From an uncultured Planctomycetaceae bacterium (GTDB taxonomy: Bacteria; Planctomycetota; Planctomycetia; Pirellulales; UBA1268), in contig CAJXFK010000007.1 of the NCBI GenBank assembly GCA_913052575.1, positions 1-60,207 on the forward strand: 60,207 nt of DNA, given 5' to 3'. Below the pieces are notes generated by a model, which was not told the origin of the DNA, ran no database searches, and saw nothing but the letters and a program-made list of their open reading frames with translations. Both the position numbers and the translations under genes were made by a program. Of this stretch, positions 1-7,926 are shown in pieces. The stretch's first letter is position 1. Every line of letters begins with the position of its first letter.

Positions 1-622
1 CGTCATGGCAGTGAACACTTAAGACAGCCTTGTCGATATTTGGAACCCTGCTTTTAATCGCATGTATCACATCAAACATTTGTTGAGGCGTCGCGTAACC
101 AACTGTGTCAGGAATATTGACCGTAGTCGCTCCAGCATCGATCACCGCTTCGACGACTCGGCAAAGAAAATCTATTTCTGTGCGAGCAGCATCCTCCGGT
201 GAAAACTCAATGTCTTCACAGCAGCCTCTCGCCCGGCGAACACCTTCGACTGCTCGTCGAACAACCTCATCTTCGTCCATGCGAAGTTTGAACTCACGAT
301 GTATAGCACTTGTTGCCAAAAAAACGTGAATCCGCGGACGCGCTGCTTCAGAAAGCGCTTCCCATGCACGGTCTATGTCCTTGTCACTACACCGAGCAAG
401 ACCACAGATAACTGGCCCTTTTACAGCGCGAGCAATTTCACGAACTGACTCAAAATCACCTGGTGAAGCAATTGGGAAACCAGCCTCAATAATGTCTACG
501 CCTAGTTGAGATAGAGCATGCGCTATCTCAATTTTTTCGGTGAGATTCATGCTCGCACCTGGAGACTGCTCTCCGTCTCGAAGCGTAGTATCAAAAATAC
601 GAACTGATGGATGGGCAGGCAT
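1..622 (-). CDS. leuA: 2-isopropylmalate synthase, 5' part only
   Basis: The minus strand reads from an ATG at 622 to the window edge, about 207 codons, without a stop. The product begins [20 protein letters not shown], the DTTLRDGEQ signature of the HMGL-like TIM barrel (leuA/homocitrate synthase family). LeuA condenses acetyl-CoA with 2-oxoisovalerate in the first committed step of leucine synthesis. Further LeuA-like positions follow: an EAGFP motif, a segment starting VICGLARC, and a metal-site histidine pair (SVHCHD) at the window edge. The C-terminal leucine-sensing domain lies outside. Citramalate or homocitrate synthase are alternatives that the visible part does not fully exclude, but the visible sequence fits LeuA best. 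Confidence 0.93.
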   Translation of the reverse strand, partial: MPAHPSVRIFDTTLRDGEQSPGASMNLTEKIEIAHALSQLGVDIIEAGFPIASPGDFESVREIARAVKGPVICGLARCSDKDIDRAWEALSEAARPRIHVFLATSAIHREFKLRMDEDEVVRRAVEGVRRARGCCEDIEFSPEDAARTEIDFLCRVVEAVIDAGATTVNIPDTVGYATPQQMFDVIHAIKSRVPNIDKAVLSVHCHD

Positions 623-935
623 GATTCGTGTAAACGCTCACTTTTCTTGAATATTCAATATGCATCAAAGGAAAATACAACCTCAGAGCCTCAGAGGTAA
701 TTTAGCAGACCTCCTCCATTTTCCACCCTCTGAAACTCCCTCCACCAAAGAAACCTATTACGATCATACGCGAATTTTGCTGAAAACTGTGGCTGCTACT
801 CAATATCGGCTTCTTACCGGCAGCTCCGGACTTCGCCGGAGATCTGCATGCCAATAGAGTTTGGCTCTGGTATCATCACAGAGGAGTTTCACCGCACACA
901 ATATATTTCACCGCACACGATATAGAAGATGCCAC
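623..935. other. Divergent intergenic region leuA/mazG with a 19-bp tandem duplication
   Basis: About 313 bases between divergent leuA and the MazG-like gene, so both promoters should lie here. A small plus-strand reading frame (660-857) has no good ribosome site or recognisable product. The clearest structure is a two-copy tandem duplication of 19 bases at 887-905 and 906-924 (tttcaccgcacacaatata, one A/G difference), ending just before the likely ribosome site of the downstream gene. No terminator, tRNA or riboswitch was recognised. Confidence 0.6.
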
Positions 936-1235
936 ATGACACTTCGTGAGTTCCAACAACTCATTCGCAACATGTACCACGACAAAGATGCTGCACGTGG
1001 CGTCGAGGGAACATTCATGTGGCTGACTGAGGAAATCGGTGAGCTTGCGACAGCACTTCGGAGCGGTTCACCGGAAGAACAAGCTCTCGAGTTTGCCGAC
1101 GTCCTCGCATGGCTCGTAACCATTGCAAATGTTGCCGATATAGACCTCGAGAAAGCAGTGGCAAAAAAATATGGGCAGGGTTGTCCCGGCTGTGGACAAA
1201 CATTGTGTACCTGCCCGGATGCGGAGAAGCCATGA
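936..1235 (+). CDS. MazG-like nucleotide pyrophosphohydrolase with Cys-rich C-terminal tail
   Basis: The 99-residue product has the all-alpha MazG fold motifs: EEIGE around residues 30-34 and EFADVLAW around 53-60, together giving the acidic Mg-binding EExxE...ExxD set. Family members hydrolyse (d)NTPs to monophosphates and pyrophosphate. I start at the ATG at 936 because similarity to the domain begins there; an upstream in-frame extension only covers the tandem duplication. The last 20 residues carry CPGCGQTLCTC, a CxxC...CxC pattern that looks like a small metal-binding knuckle. The stop overlaps the next start in ATGA, indicating translational coupling. Confidence 0.85.
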   Translation: MTLREFQQLIRNMYHDKDAARGVEGTFMWLTEEIGELATALRSGSPEEQALEFADVLAWLVTIANVADIDLEKAVAKKYGQGCPGCGQTLCTCPDAEKP

Positions 1236-3430
1236 TGTACATGCGGATGGCCTTCGTCCCTCTTTTACTGTTTCTAACTGTGCCGGCAGTTGTAAAAGCG
1301 TCAACTGAAAATGAAGGCATATCAGCTGATGTTGGCCTCAACAATATGACGCGTGCGGGCCACTGGAACCCGGTAACGCTGCACCTCCCAAAAGCTCTTG
1401 TAGAGTTGCCAACGCGTTATGTTGCAGTTGAAGCCATGGATCCTGACGGACAATGGCTCCGATCACCACTCGTGCGCCCTGTTTCAATCAACGACACACG
1501 TTGGTCAGCTAGTCTTCTTGTAAAGCTCGGTAGTCGAAACACAACTATCCGGGCTGTTGTCATCGACCAAGAGAACCCTGACACCAGGAGCGTGGCCTCG
1601 CCTCAAGAGCAGGTGATCGAGTCAACAATATTGCGAATTCCGCAACCATTGGAATCGAACCAGGAAATCCTGCTCCTTCTTGGCGACCTTGTAAATGCAA
1701 AAAGGGTGTCTCGTCTTGCTGCTCGGGAAGACGGTTCACGCATGCTCGTAATTTCTCCGAATCCAGAGACCTCATCAATTCCGGTCTCACCCGTGTTTGG
1801 TCCTGCGGGCCTGATGTTCGACGGAGTTGATAAAGCAATCATTTGCGGAAACGCAATCGAGCAGGGCATTTCTGATGAACAACTCCTCCAGCTCGATGCC
1901 TGGATACGACAGGGGGGGGACCTTCTGTTTATGGCAGGCATGTCACTTCCCTCTGCCTTGTCAGCTTCACCAGTTATAGAATCATGGCTTCCCGGCACGT
2001 TTGATCGGATGATTCCATTACGTCGAGCTGCTGCTTTAGAGACTTACGCACGAGCGAATCGACCACTCGCCCGGCGCGCTCTTGAAACATTACAGATTCC
2101 AATTTTTGATGATCCTGCTGATATTGATGGAATCATCGAGGCTTCCGTTGGTAGTGCGGAAAATGATCCACCACTTGTTGTACGGCGGGCGTACGGCTTT
2201 GGGCAAATAACATGGATCGGTGTTGATCTCGACACCCAAACGTTTCGTTCCTGGTCCGGCACTGACTCGCTTTTACTGAACCTGCTCGACATCCAGAACA
2301 GTGGTGACTCAGACGGAAGGGCAGGGGAGGTACGGCGAGGCGGCCTCGACCTCGCCGGACAATTGAGACTTGCTATCGATCATTTTATTGGTGTGTCTGT
2401 GATTCCATTTGAGCTCATCGCACTCATCGGCTTGCTCTATGTCTGTGCAATATATCCACTCGATTGGTGGATTGCCCGCCGAAGCGAGCGTTTTCGATGG
2501 GTAACGTGGCTTGCTTTGCCACTGATCGTCCTTGGATTCACTGGAATTACATGGTCGACGTCGCAACAATTCAAAGCCGATGGATGGCAGATTCACACTG
2601 CTGGACTTTTTGACATTGATCAGGCGACACAGACGTGTAGGGCAAGTAGCTTTGCTGGCATCTGGGCATCTAGCAATGGCCAATTTGATCTGTCTGTCAG
2701 TCCAGTTGAAGCCACTATGGAGAATGATCTTCATTCAGTTGTGAGCTGGTTTGCAGCAGCTGGCCGAAATATCGGTGGGCCTGACGCCTTGGCTCCACAC
2801 GCTTCGCTCGCTGGAGCACCGTATCACTATGGCCCTGCTGCATCAGAACTCCAAGACATTTCTATTGCCGCTGCTTCGAGCCAACTTTTTGAAGCCAACT
2901 GGATCGGACGACTACCCACTGATCCCATACAATCGACACTTGGAAGAACCGGGCAGGGAACGTTGCGTGGAACACTCACGAGTCAGCTGCCGACACCACT
3001 CCAAGACTGCGTCCTGATGCACGCCGGCTGGCTCTATAATGTTGGCACATTGCATCCCGGCGAAACCTTCGACCTCGATGCCGGACGAGGCCCTCAATCT
3101 TTAGGGGCATTTCTCACGAAAAAACGTGCTGTGAAGGACCGCAATGTCTCGGCTCGTTGGAAATCAGACGATCGTGACATTCTGCGAATTCTAGAAGTGG
3201 CTGGCATGCATCGGGCGACCGGTGGACCAGAGTACACTGGCCTGCGGTCAGGACGGCTTGAGAATATCGACATGACTCGACTTCTCGTTTTGAATCGCAT
3301 CATCCTTGTTGGAAAGGGGCCACCTGCCACAAAATGGATGCCACAAAAAAAAGCTGAATCAAAAGGTGACGATTTTAAAAACGCAGGAGACACAACTCTT
3401 TGGAGAATTGTCCTCGAAGTCCGCAACTAA
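1232..3430 (+). CDS. Large exported/membrane protein of unknown function, partner of ABC ATPase
   Basis: The 732-residue product starts at the ATG at 1232, overlapping the previous stop, with a GGAGAAG ribosome site at 1223-1229. It has an N-terminal signal peptide (hydrophobic run around residues 6-20) and a long extracytoplasmic part. Two transmembrane helices lie near residues 395-450 (one ending YVCAIYPLDWW, then WLALPLIVLGFTGI), followed by a second soluble domain. Residues around 205-240 (LDAWIRQGGDLLFMAG) resemble the Rossmann/glutamine-amidotransferase-like domain of planctomycete BatA-neighbour proteins, which is inference only. It lies 27 bases upstream of an ABC ATPase gene and may be its membrane partner, although it is not a canonical permease. 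Function unknown. Confidence 0.8.
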   Translation: MMYMRMAFVPLLLFLTVPAVVKASTENEGISADVGLNNMTRAGHWNPVTLHLPKALVELPTRYVAVEAMDPDGQWLRSPLVRPVSINDTRWSASLLVKLGSRNTTIRAVVIDQENPDTRSVASPQEQVIESTILRIPQPLESNQEILLLLGDLVNAKRVSRLAAREDGSRMLVISPNPETSSIPVSPVFGPAGLMFDGVDKAIICGNAIEQGISDEQLLQLDAWIRQGGDLLFMAGMSLPSALSASPVIESWLPGTFDRMIPLRRAAALETYARANRPLARRALETLQIPIFDDPADIDGIIEASVGSAENDPPLVVRRAYGFGQITWIGVDLDTQTFRSWSGTDSLLLNLLDIQNSGDSDGRAGEVRRGGLDLAGQLRLAIDHFIGVSVIPFELIALIGLLYVCAIYPLDWWIARRSERFRWVTWLALPLIVLGFTGITWSTSQQFKADGWQIHTAGLFDIDQATQTCRASSFAGIWASSNGQFDLSVSPVEATMENDLHSVVSWFAAAGRNIGGPDALAPHASLAGAPYHYGPAASELQDISIAAASSQLFEANWIGRLPTDPIQSTLGRTGQGTLRGTLTSQLPTPLQDCVLMHAGWLYNVGTLHPGETFDLDAGRGPQSLGAFLTKKRAVKDRNVSARWKSDDRDILRILEVAGMHRATGGPEYTGLRSGRLENIDMTRLLVLNRIILVGKGPPATKWMPQKKAESKGDDFKNAGDTTLWRIVLEVRN

Positions 3431-3457
3431 ACACTCTGACTAAAAAAAGTATTTTTC

Positions 3458-4441
3458 ATGATCGAAACTGTTGACCTCACAAAAAAATATGGTGACTTTT
3501 TTGCACTCGAGTCTCTGACCTTAAAACTTGAGCAGGGGGACTTATTTGGATTTATTGGTCCGAATGGTGCCGGCAAAACAACAACAATTAGAATCTTATC
3601 GACGCTCCTCTCGCCGTCTTGGGGTGAAGCTTCTGTGTGTGGGTATTCTATCTACACACATCCGCGTGAAATCCGCCGGGCCATCGGTTACATGCCTGAT
3701 ATTTTCGGGGTATACGATGACATGACCGTCATTGAATACCTGGAGTTTTTTGCGGCTGCGTATCGTATCGATGGACATGCCCGCCGGAAAGTAGCCGAAC
3801 GCTCGCTCGATCTCGTTGATCTTGGCGTGAAGAGAGATGAACTTGTAACCAGTTTATCTCGTGGCATGACACAACGCCTCGGCCTAGCGCGAGTCCTGTT
3901 ACACGACCCCCAAGTGCTTCTTCTTGATGAACCAGCAAGCGGCCTTGACCCACGTGCTCGAATCGAAATGAGAAGCCTGCTTAAACGGCTCCAAGAGCTA
4001 GGCAAAACAATTCTCGTATCCAGCCATATCCTTCCGGAACTTGCCGATATTTGCAATCGCGTTGGCATTATCGAATACGGACAACTCCTTGCTCATGGTG
4101 ACGTAACAGATCTCCTTGCTCAGGTTCGTGGACGACCTATTATCTGCATTGAAGTGCAGGGTGACCCAGAGAAATCAGCTCGCCTTCTTGAAGACTGCCC
4201 TGGCATCGCTGAAGTAGAGGTAAACAATGGAACGATTCGGGCAACACTCAACGATCGCACAGTAGACACATCACTCCTTCCTGCAAGGATTATCGCCGGC
4301 GGCGAACGCCTGATTGGAATGAGGGAAGAGGAAATTAATCTTGAAACCGCCTTCCTGGAACTCACAAAGGGCTCCCTAGGAAGACAACCAGACAGTGCTC
4401 CGCAAGGCTGGGGCAGACTTCAAGACGAGCGATCGGCATAA
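3458..4441 (+). CDS. ABC transporter ATP-binding protein (ABC-2/NatA-CcmA type)
   Basis: The 327-residue nucleotide-binding protein has Walker A GPNGAGKTTT at residues 34-43, signature LSRGMTQRL at 133-141, Walker B VLLLDEPASGLD from 153, and the H-loop in SSHILPELADIC. The segment after residue 220 is the small regulatory beta domain usual in NatA-like exporters. It hydrolyses ATP on the cytoplasmic side to drive an ABC-2 permease. No recognisable ABC-2 permease is encoded next to it. The adjacent 732-residue two-helix protein is the only membrane candidate here, or the permease is elsewhere. Substrate unknown. Confidence 0.93.
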   Translation: MIETVDLTKKYGDFFALESLTLKLEQGDLFGFIGPNGAGKTTTIRILSTLLSPSWGEASVCGYSIYTHPREIRRAIGYMPDIFGVYDDMTVIEYLEFFAAAYRIDGHARRKVAERSLDLVDLGVKRDELVTSLSRGMTQRLGLARVLLHDPQVLLLDEPASGLDPRARIEMRSLLKRLQELGKTILVSSHILPELADICNRVGIIEYGQLLAHGDVTDLLAQVRGRPIICIEVQGDPEKSARLLEDCPGIAEVEVNNGTIRATLNDRTVDTSLLPARIIAGGERLIGMREEEINLETAFLELTKGSLGRQPDSAPQGWGRLQDERSA

Positions 4442-4447
4442 AGCATA

Positions 4448-5716
4448 ATGTGGCGAAATTTAAGAAACGTGTGCCTTTATGGGCTGCTTGGAGTGTTCGG
4501 CAGTGGAATTTTCCTACCCGCGACAGCAAGACAGCCGAACGCACCACTGCATGGCAGAAAACTTCAGAGTGACCAGTACACAATCGCCCGAGAGCGAATG
4601 GTTCGTGAAGATATAGCAGAGAGCGGGGTTACCGATGTTCGCGTGCTTGAAAGCATGCGCATGACACCTCGTCATGAGTTTGTATCTACTTCGCAATGGC
4701 CACTCGCATACTTTGACATGTCTTTACCAATTGGAGAACGCCAGACGATTTCGGGGCCGTTTGTTGTTGCTTATATGACCGAACAACTTGACCCCAAGCC
4801 TACCGACAGAGTTTTAGAAATAGGTACGGGCAGTGGATACCAAGCGGCAGTCCTTTCACCACTGGTAGGAACCGTTTATTCGATTGAGATCCATGAGGCT
4901 CTTGGAAGACGCGCACGTACAACTCTTCGGCGGCTCGGATATACAAACGTCATTACAAAAATTGGTGACGGCTTTGTGGGCTGGAAAGAAAAGGGGCCTT
5001 TTGACAAAATTATTGTCACCTGCTCACCCGAAAAAATTCCGTTACCTCTTATCGATCAGTTGGTTGAAGACGGCATTATGATTATCCCCGTAGGCCAACG
5101 GTACGAGCAGACATTAGTACGACTTCAAAAAAAAGCGGGGAAGCTAGAGCGAAGCGATCTTGTACCAAGCCTCTTCGTCCCAATGACAGGACACGCCGAG
5201 GAACGCCGCGAAGTCCTTCCAAATGGAGAAAATCCCAGCCTGGCGAACCAGGGTTTTGAAACGTGCCTTCCAGACAGCCAAACACCTTCTGCCTGGTACT
5301 ATGGACGCCAAGAGACACTTCTTGAAAACGGTGAAGCGCCGCTGGGGCAACGACACTTGTTGCTTCAAAACAGTGAACCCGGACGTCCAGCCCATATCTT
5401 TCAGGGATTTCCACTTGATGGTCGCGCGGTACGCGAAGTCACAATTTCATATCACGTACGAGCGCAACGTCTCGGAAAAGGCCGAATACCCGAGGCAACA
5501 CCAGGCGTGGCAATCCGTTTTTTCGACGAACGCCGAGTCCGTTCAACTCGGCTCGCTGCTCCCCTCCGAATAAACAGCAGCGAATGGCAACGCGTTACGA
5601 GCTCGATTTTAGTGCCGAACTGGTCAAGAGAGGCGATCTTACAGATCGGACTCATGGGAGCCACCGGGCAGATCGAAGTTGACCAGATTGAAATCATGCC
5701 AGCTGACAGATCTTAA
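4448..5716 (+). CDS. Exported protein-L-isoaspartate O-methyltransferase-like protein with C-terminal beta domain
   Basis: The 422-residue product begins with a signal-like segment (hydrophobic residues 8-26, ATA/R cleavage possible). Residues about 45-235 match protein-L-isoaspartate methyltransferase, including the SAM motif VLEIGTGSGYQ at 122-132. PCMT methylates isoaspartyl residues from SAM and so repairs aged proteins. The last 175 residues look like a jelly-roll, carbohydrate-binding-like domain (pattern starting GFETCLPDSQTPSAWYYG). The start is 6 bases after the ABC gene, suggesting one operon. Exported PCMT is unexpected because SAM is cytoplasmic; the N-terminal segment could instead be an anchor. 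The methyltransferase call is firm, the location inferred. Confidence 0.85.
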   Translation: MWRNLRNVCLYGLLGVFGSGIFLPATARQPNAPLHGRKLQSDQYTIARERMVREDIAESGVTDVRVLESMRMTPRHEFVSTSQWPLAYFDMSLPIGERQTISGPFVVAYMTEQLDPKPTDRVLEIGTGSGYQAAVLSPLVGTVYSIEIHEALGRRARTTLRRLGYTNVITKIGDGFVGWKEKGPFDKIIVTCSPEKIPLPLIDQLVEDGIMIIPVGQRYEQTLVRLQKKAGKLERSDLVPSLFVPMTGHAEERREVLPNGENPSLANQGFETCLPDSQTPSAWYYGRQETLLENGEAPLGQRHLLLQNSEPGRPAHIFQGFPLDGRAVREVTISYHVRAQRLGKGRIPEATPGVAIRFFDERRVRSTRLAAPLRINSSEWQRVTSSILVPNWSREAILQIGLMGATGQIEVDQIEIMPADRS

Positions 5717-5954
5717 AAACATGAAAAACAGCAGGAAAACAATGTTTTCTTGGGAGAAACCAGCATGATGGTCCCCAGGAATTCCTTGCAAACTCATCCC
5801 ACTCGACGTATTCCTTATTTTTTGCCATTCCTTCTTGATTTACCCAGCCGTCAAACTATTCTAATTCAATAGTTGGCTCTGCTCTCGGCTTCTTCGATCG
5901 GCGAACTCCCGAGACATCTGTAATACCTTTAACTCCCAGTGGAGATTGCCCTAC
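5717..5954. other. Intergenic region upstream of the TIGR03000 gene
   Basis: The 238 bases hold no recognisable gene. They presumably contain the promoter of the Ser/Gly-rich protein gene. A ribosome site GGAG lies at 5941-5944, ten bases before the ATG at 5955. No clear terminator hairpin follows the upstream methyltransferase gene. Confidence 0.5.
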
Positions 5955-7088
5955 ATGTTGGCTCACCGATTCATCCGCTCAATTGGATTTTTCACCGTTC
6001 TTTCAATTGTGGCGTCAGCCTGCTGCGAAGCACAGGCTGGATGGCACCAACGTTACGCTTCTGCTTATGGCTCTTCAGGTGGATCGAGCTCAAGCGGCGG
6101 CAGTAGTTCATCAGGTGGATCATCCTCTTCCTACGGTGGCTCGTCTTCCTATGGTGGTTCCTCGTCGTCATATGGTGGTAGCAGTTCATCAGGTGGGCAC
6201 AGAATGACTCATTGGGAGCGAAAGGCGTCTCGCCGGGCGTACCGTCACGCTGCACATTCAAGCTACGGCAGTTCAGGCGGAAGCCACTCCTCGTTCTACG
6301 GTTCCTCAGGCGGCTCCAGCTCCAGTGGCGGTAGTTCTGGTGGTAGTTCTGGTGGTTCTTATGGGTACTACGGATACAGCTACGGATACGCTGCTCCAGC
6401 AGCAAGTGTTGGATATTCCTCAATGTCACCAATGACCTCTAGTATGCCGGTCGATGCTTATCGCGTCATAACCGACGAACCTGTAGGCGATGTCGCAGGT
6501 GACTCTGGCGAGGAAGTTCAGACACCTGCACCGAGCGACTCAACAGAAGTCATTCCAAAGGACGGTGTTCTTCTTCTTGTCTCAGTTCCAGATGATGCCA
6601 AAGTGCTTGTGAATGGATCTGCAACAACATCAACAGGCAAGCTTCGACGATTCGTTTCCCGAGGCCTCGAGGAAGGCGCAACGTATGACTACAAGGTTAC
6701 GATGGTAGTCAATGAAAACGGGAAACCTGTCGAAGAGACACAAATTGTGAGTGTTATGGCTGGTGAACTTAGTAAAGTTTCTTTCGAGGAAACTCTACAA
6801 CTCACGACAAGCCTCACTGTTCATGTTCCAGAAGAAGCAACTGTTTGGCTGGCAGGCAACATGACAGACTCGTCTGGAACCACACGAACCTTTGAAACCT
6901 CATCTTTGCCAGTAGGGTCTACCTGGGATGATTATGAGATTCGGGTTGTAACGAAGCACGATGGCCATGAAAATGTGTCCTCAAAAGTGATCAAACTTGC
7001 AGCCGGTGATACGGTTGAATTGTCCTTCGAAGCAAGCGACTCAATCGCCGATGCTCGTCTTATTGAAAAGACTGCATCAATCCAGTAG
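5955..7088 (+). CDS. Secreted Ser/Gly-rich protein with two TIGR03000 domains
   Basis: The 377-residue product starts at the ATG at 5955, preceded by GGAG at good spacing; an in-frame TTG at 5946 is too close to that site. A signal peptide is visible (IGFFTVLSIVASACCEAQA). It is followed by two low-complexity blocks of SSGGSSSSGG/SSYGGSS repeats (roughly nucleotides 6060-6200 and 6260-6420) split by a basic segment. Two tandem beta domains of about 75 residues follow (VSVPDDAKVLVNG... and VHVPEEATVWLAG...). They match the planctomycete TIGR03000 domain in its opening P-x-x-A-x-[VL] and VNG/LAG patterns. A cell-surface or matrix role is inferred. A terminator follows. Confidence 0.85.
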   Translation: MLAHRFIRSIGFFTVLSIVASACCEAQAGWHQRYASAYGSSGGSSSSGGSSSSGGSSSSYGGSSSYGGSSSSYGGSSSSGGHRMTHWERKASRRAYRHAAHSSYGSSGGSHSSFYGSSGGSSSSGGSSGGSSGGSYGYYGYSYGYAAPAASVGYSSMSPMTSSMPVDAYRVITDEPVGDVAGDSGEEVQTPAPSDSTEVIPKDGVLLLVSVPDDAKVLVNGSATTSTGKLRRFVSRGLEEGATYDYKVTMVVNENGKPVEETQIVSVMAGELSKVSFEETLQLTTSLTVHVPEEATVWLAGNMTDSSGTTRTFETSSLPVGSTWDDYEIRVVTKHDGHENVSSKVIKLAAGDTVELSFEASDSIADARLIEKTASIQ

Positions 7089-7124
7089 CACCCTGAGTCT
7101 GTTATAGGATCTGAAAATATTCAC

Positions 7125-7163
7125 AGTCCCCCGCGGTTCCATTGAGCCGCGGGGACTTTTTTT
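7125..7163 (+). terminator. Rho-independent terminator
   Basis: The arms AGTCCCCCGCGG (7125-7136) and CCGCGGGGACT (7147-7157) pair over 11 bases with one bulged C and a 10-base loop. A run of seven T follows. It lies 37 bases after the stop of the TIGR03000 gene and should end that transcript as a single-gene unit. Confidence 0.9.
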
Positions 7164-7317
7164 GGCCTTGTCAGAAAAAGCTAAGTAACGACCATAGATG
7201 AAATATTTATTGCTGAGCGCCTCGACAAGCCGATGGGTTCTTTAAGTAGTACGAGAACTCCAGCACGGACCCCTGCAAGGACTCCAGCCGGGACTTCAGA
7301 AAACCTGCAAAACTATC
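7164..7317. repeat. Intergenic region with a 12-bp imperfect triple repeat
   Basis: Upstream of the 202-residue protein gene, the stretch at about 7252-7287 has three imperfect 12-base units (AGAACTCCAGCA, CGGACCCCTGCA, AGGACTCCAGCC), with a weaker fourth unit behind. In one frame they read RTPA repeats, but there is no supported gene in that frame. They lie about 30 bases before the start codon at 7318. Confidence 0.6.
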
Positions 7318-7926
7318 ATGTCAAAAGAATTACAACCTGCACCTCACAAAGAAACCAAGTGCCACTGGCCGGTTGCCGTGCAATTATTTGTATCTTCTCT
7401 TATCGCAGTATACATTCTTGCAGTGGCCCTACCCCCACTTGCAGGACCGCCTCCCGCAAGTGAATTAGCGAACGTTGTCTTGCAGCCATTCCGTCCACTT
7501 GTTGGTGCCTTCAGTTTAAGTCACGGATACCGCTTTTTTGCCCCAAACCCCGGGCCAGGCCATTCCATCAGCTGGACACTCACCACTGACGAAGGCACCG
7601 TCTTCAAAGGCTCGCTTCCTGATGCCAATTCTGACTGGCCGCGACTTCTTTACCACCGCCGCTTTATGATTCCAGAAAAAATTTCTGCGATGATACCACC
7701 ACCACAGGCACCCGCAGAAATCCGCCGTACAGCAACCCGTGACTGGCAACCTTTTGCTGAGGATATTGCAACACGCTTACTCACTGAACATAACGGGCAA
7801 ACAATCACGCTCAAACTCATTGAACATTATTTGCCAGATACCTTTGAAACAAGGGAGGGCAGGGTAGGGGACGACACAACAACTCCACTCGGCACTTATA
7901 TGTGGCGAAAGCGGGTGTCCAGATGA
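7318..7926 (+). CDS. Membrane-anchored protein of unknown function paired with HTTM protein
   Basis: The 202-residue product has one N-terminal membrane helix (about residues 21-42, ending ALPPL). An extracytoplasmic domain then begins with SHGYRFFAPNPGPGHSISW. The aromatic FFAPNPGP motif resembles short membrane-anchored proteins that accompany HTTM proteins in other bacteria, from memory and not tested. Its stop overlaps the next ATG (ATGA at 7923-7926), so the two products are probably made together and may form a complex. The exact function is unknown. Confidence 0.75.
   Translation: MSKELQPAPHKETKCHWPVAVQLFVSSLIAVYILAVALPPLAGPPPASELANVVLQPFRPLVGAFSLSHGYRFFAPNPGPGHSISWTLTTDEGTVFKGSLPDANSDWPRLLYHRRFMIPEKISAMIPPPQAPAEIRRTATRDWQPFAEDIATRLLTEHNGQTITLKLIEHYLPDTFETREGRVGDDTTTPLGTYMWRKRVSR

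Noticed and set aside
660-857. 65-codon frame between leuA and the MazG-like gene
   Set aside because: No ribosome site, no known domain, lies in a promoter region.
7233-7463. Small frame with RTPA repeats
   Set aside because: It overlaps the coupled 202-residue gene in another frame and only reflects the 12-base repeats.
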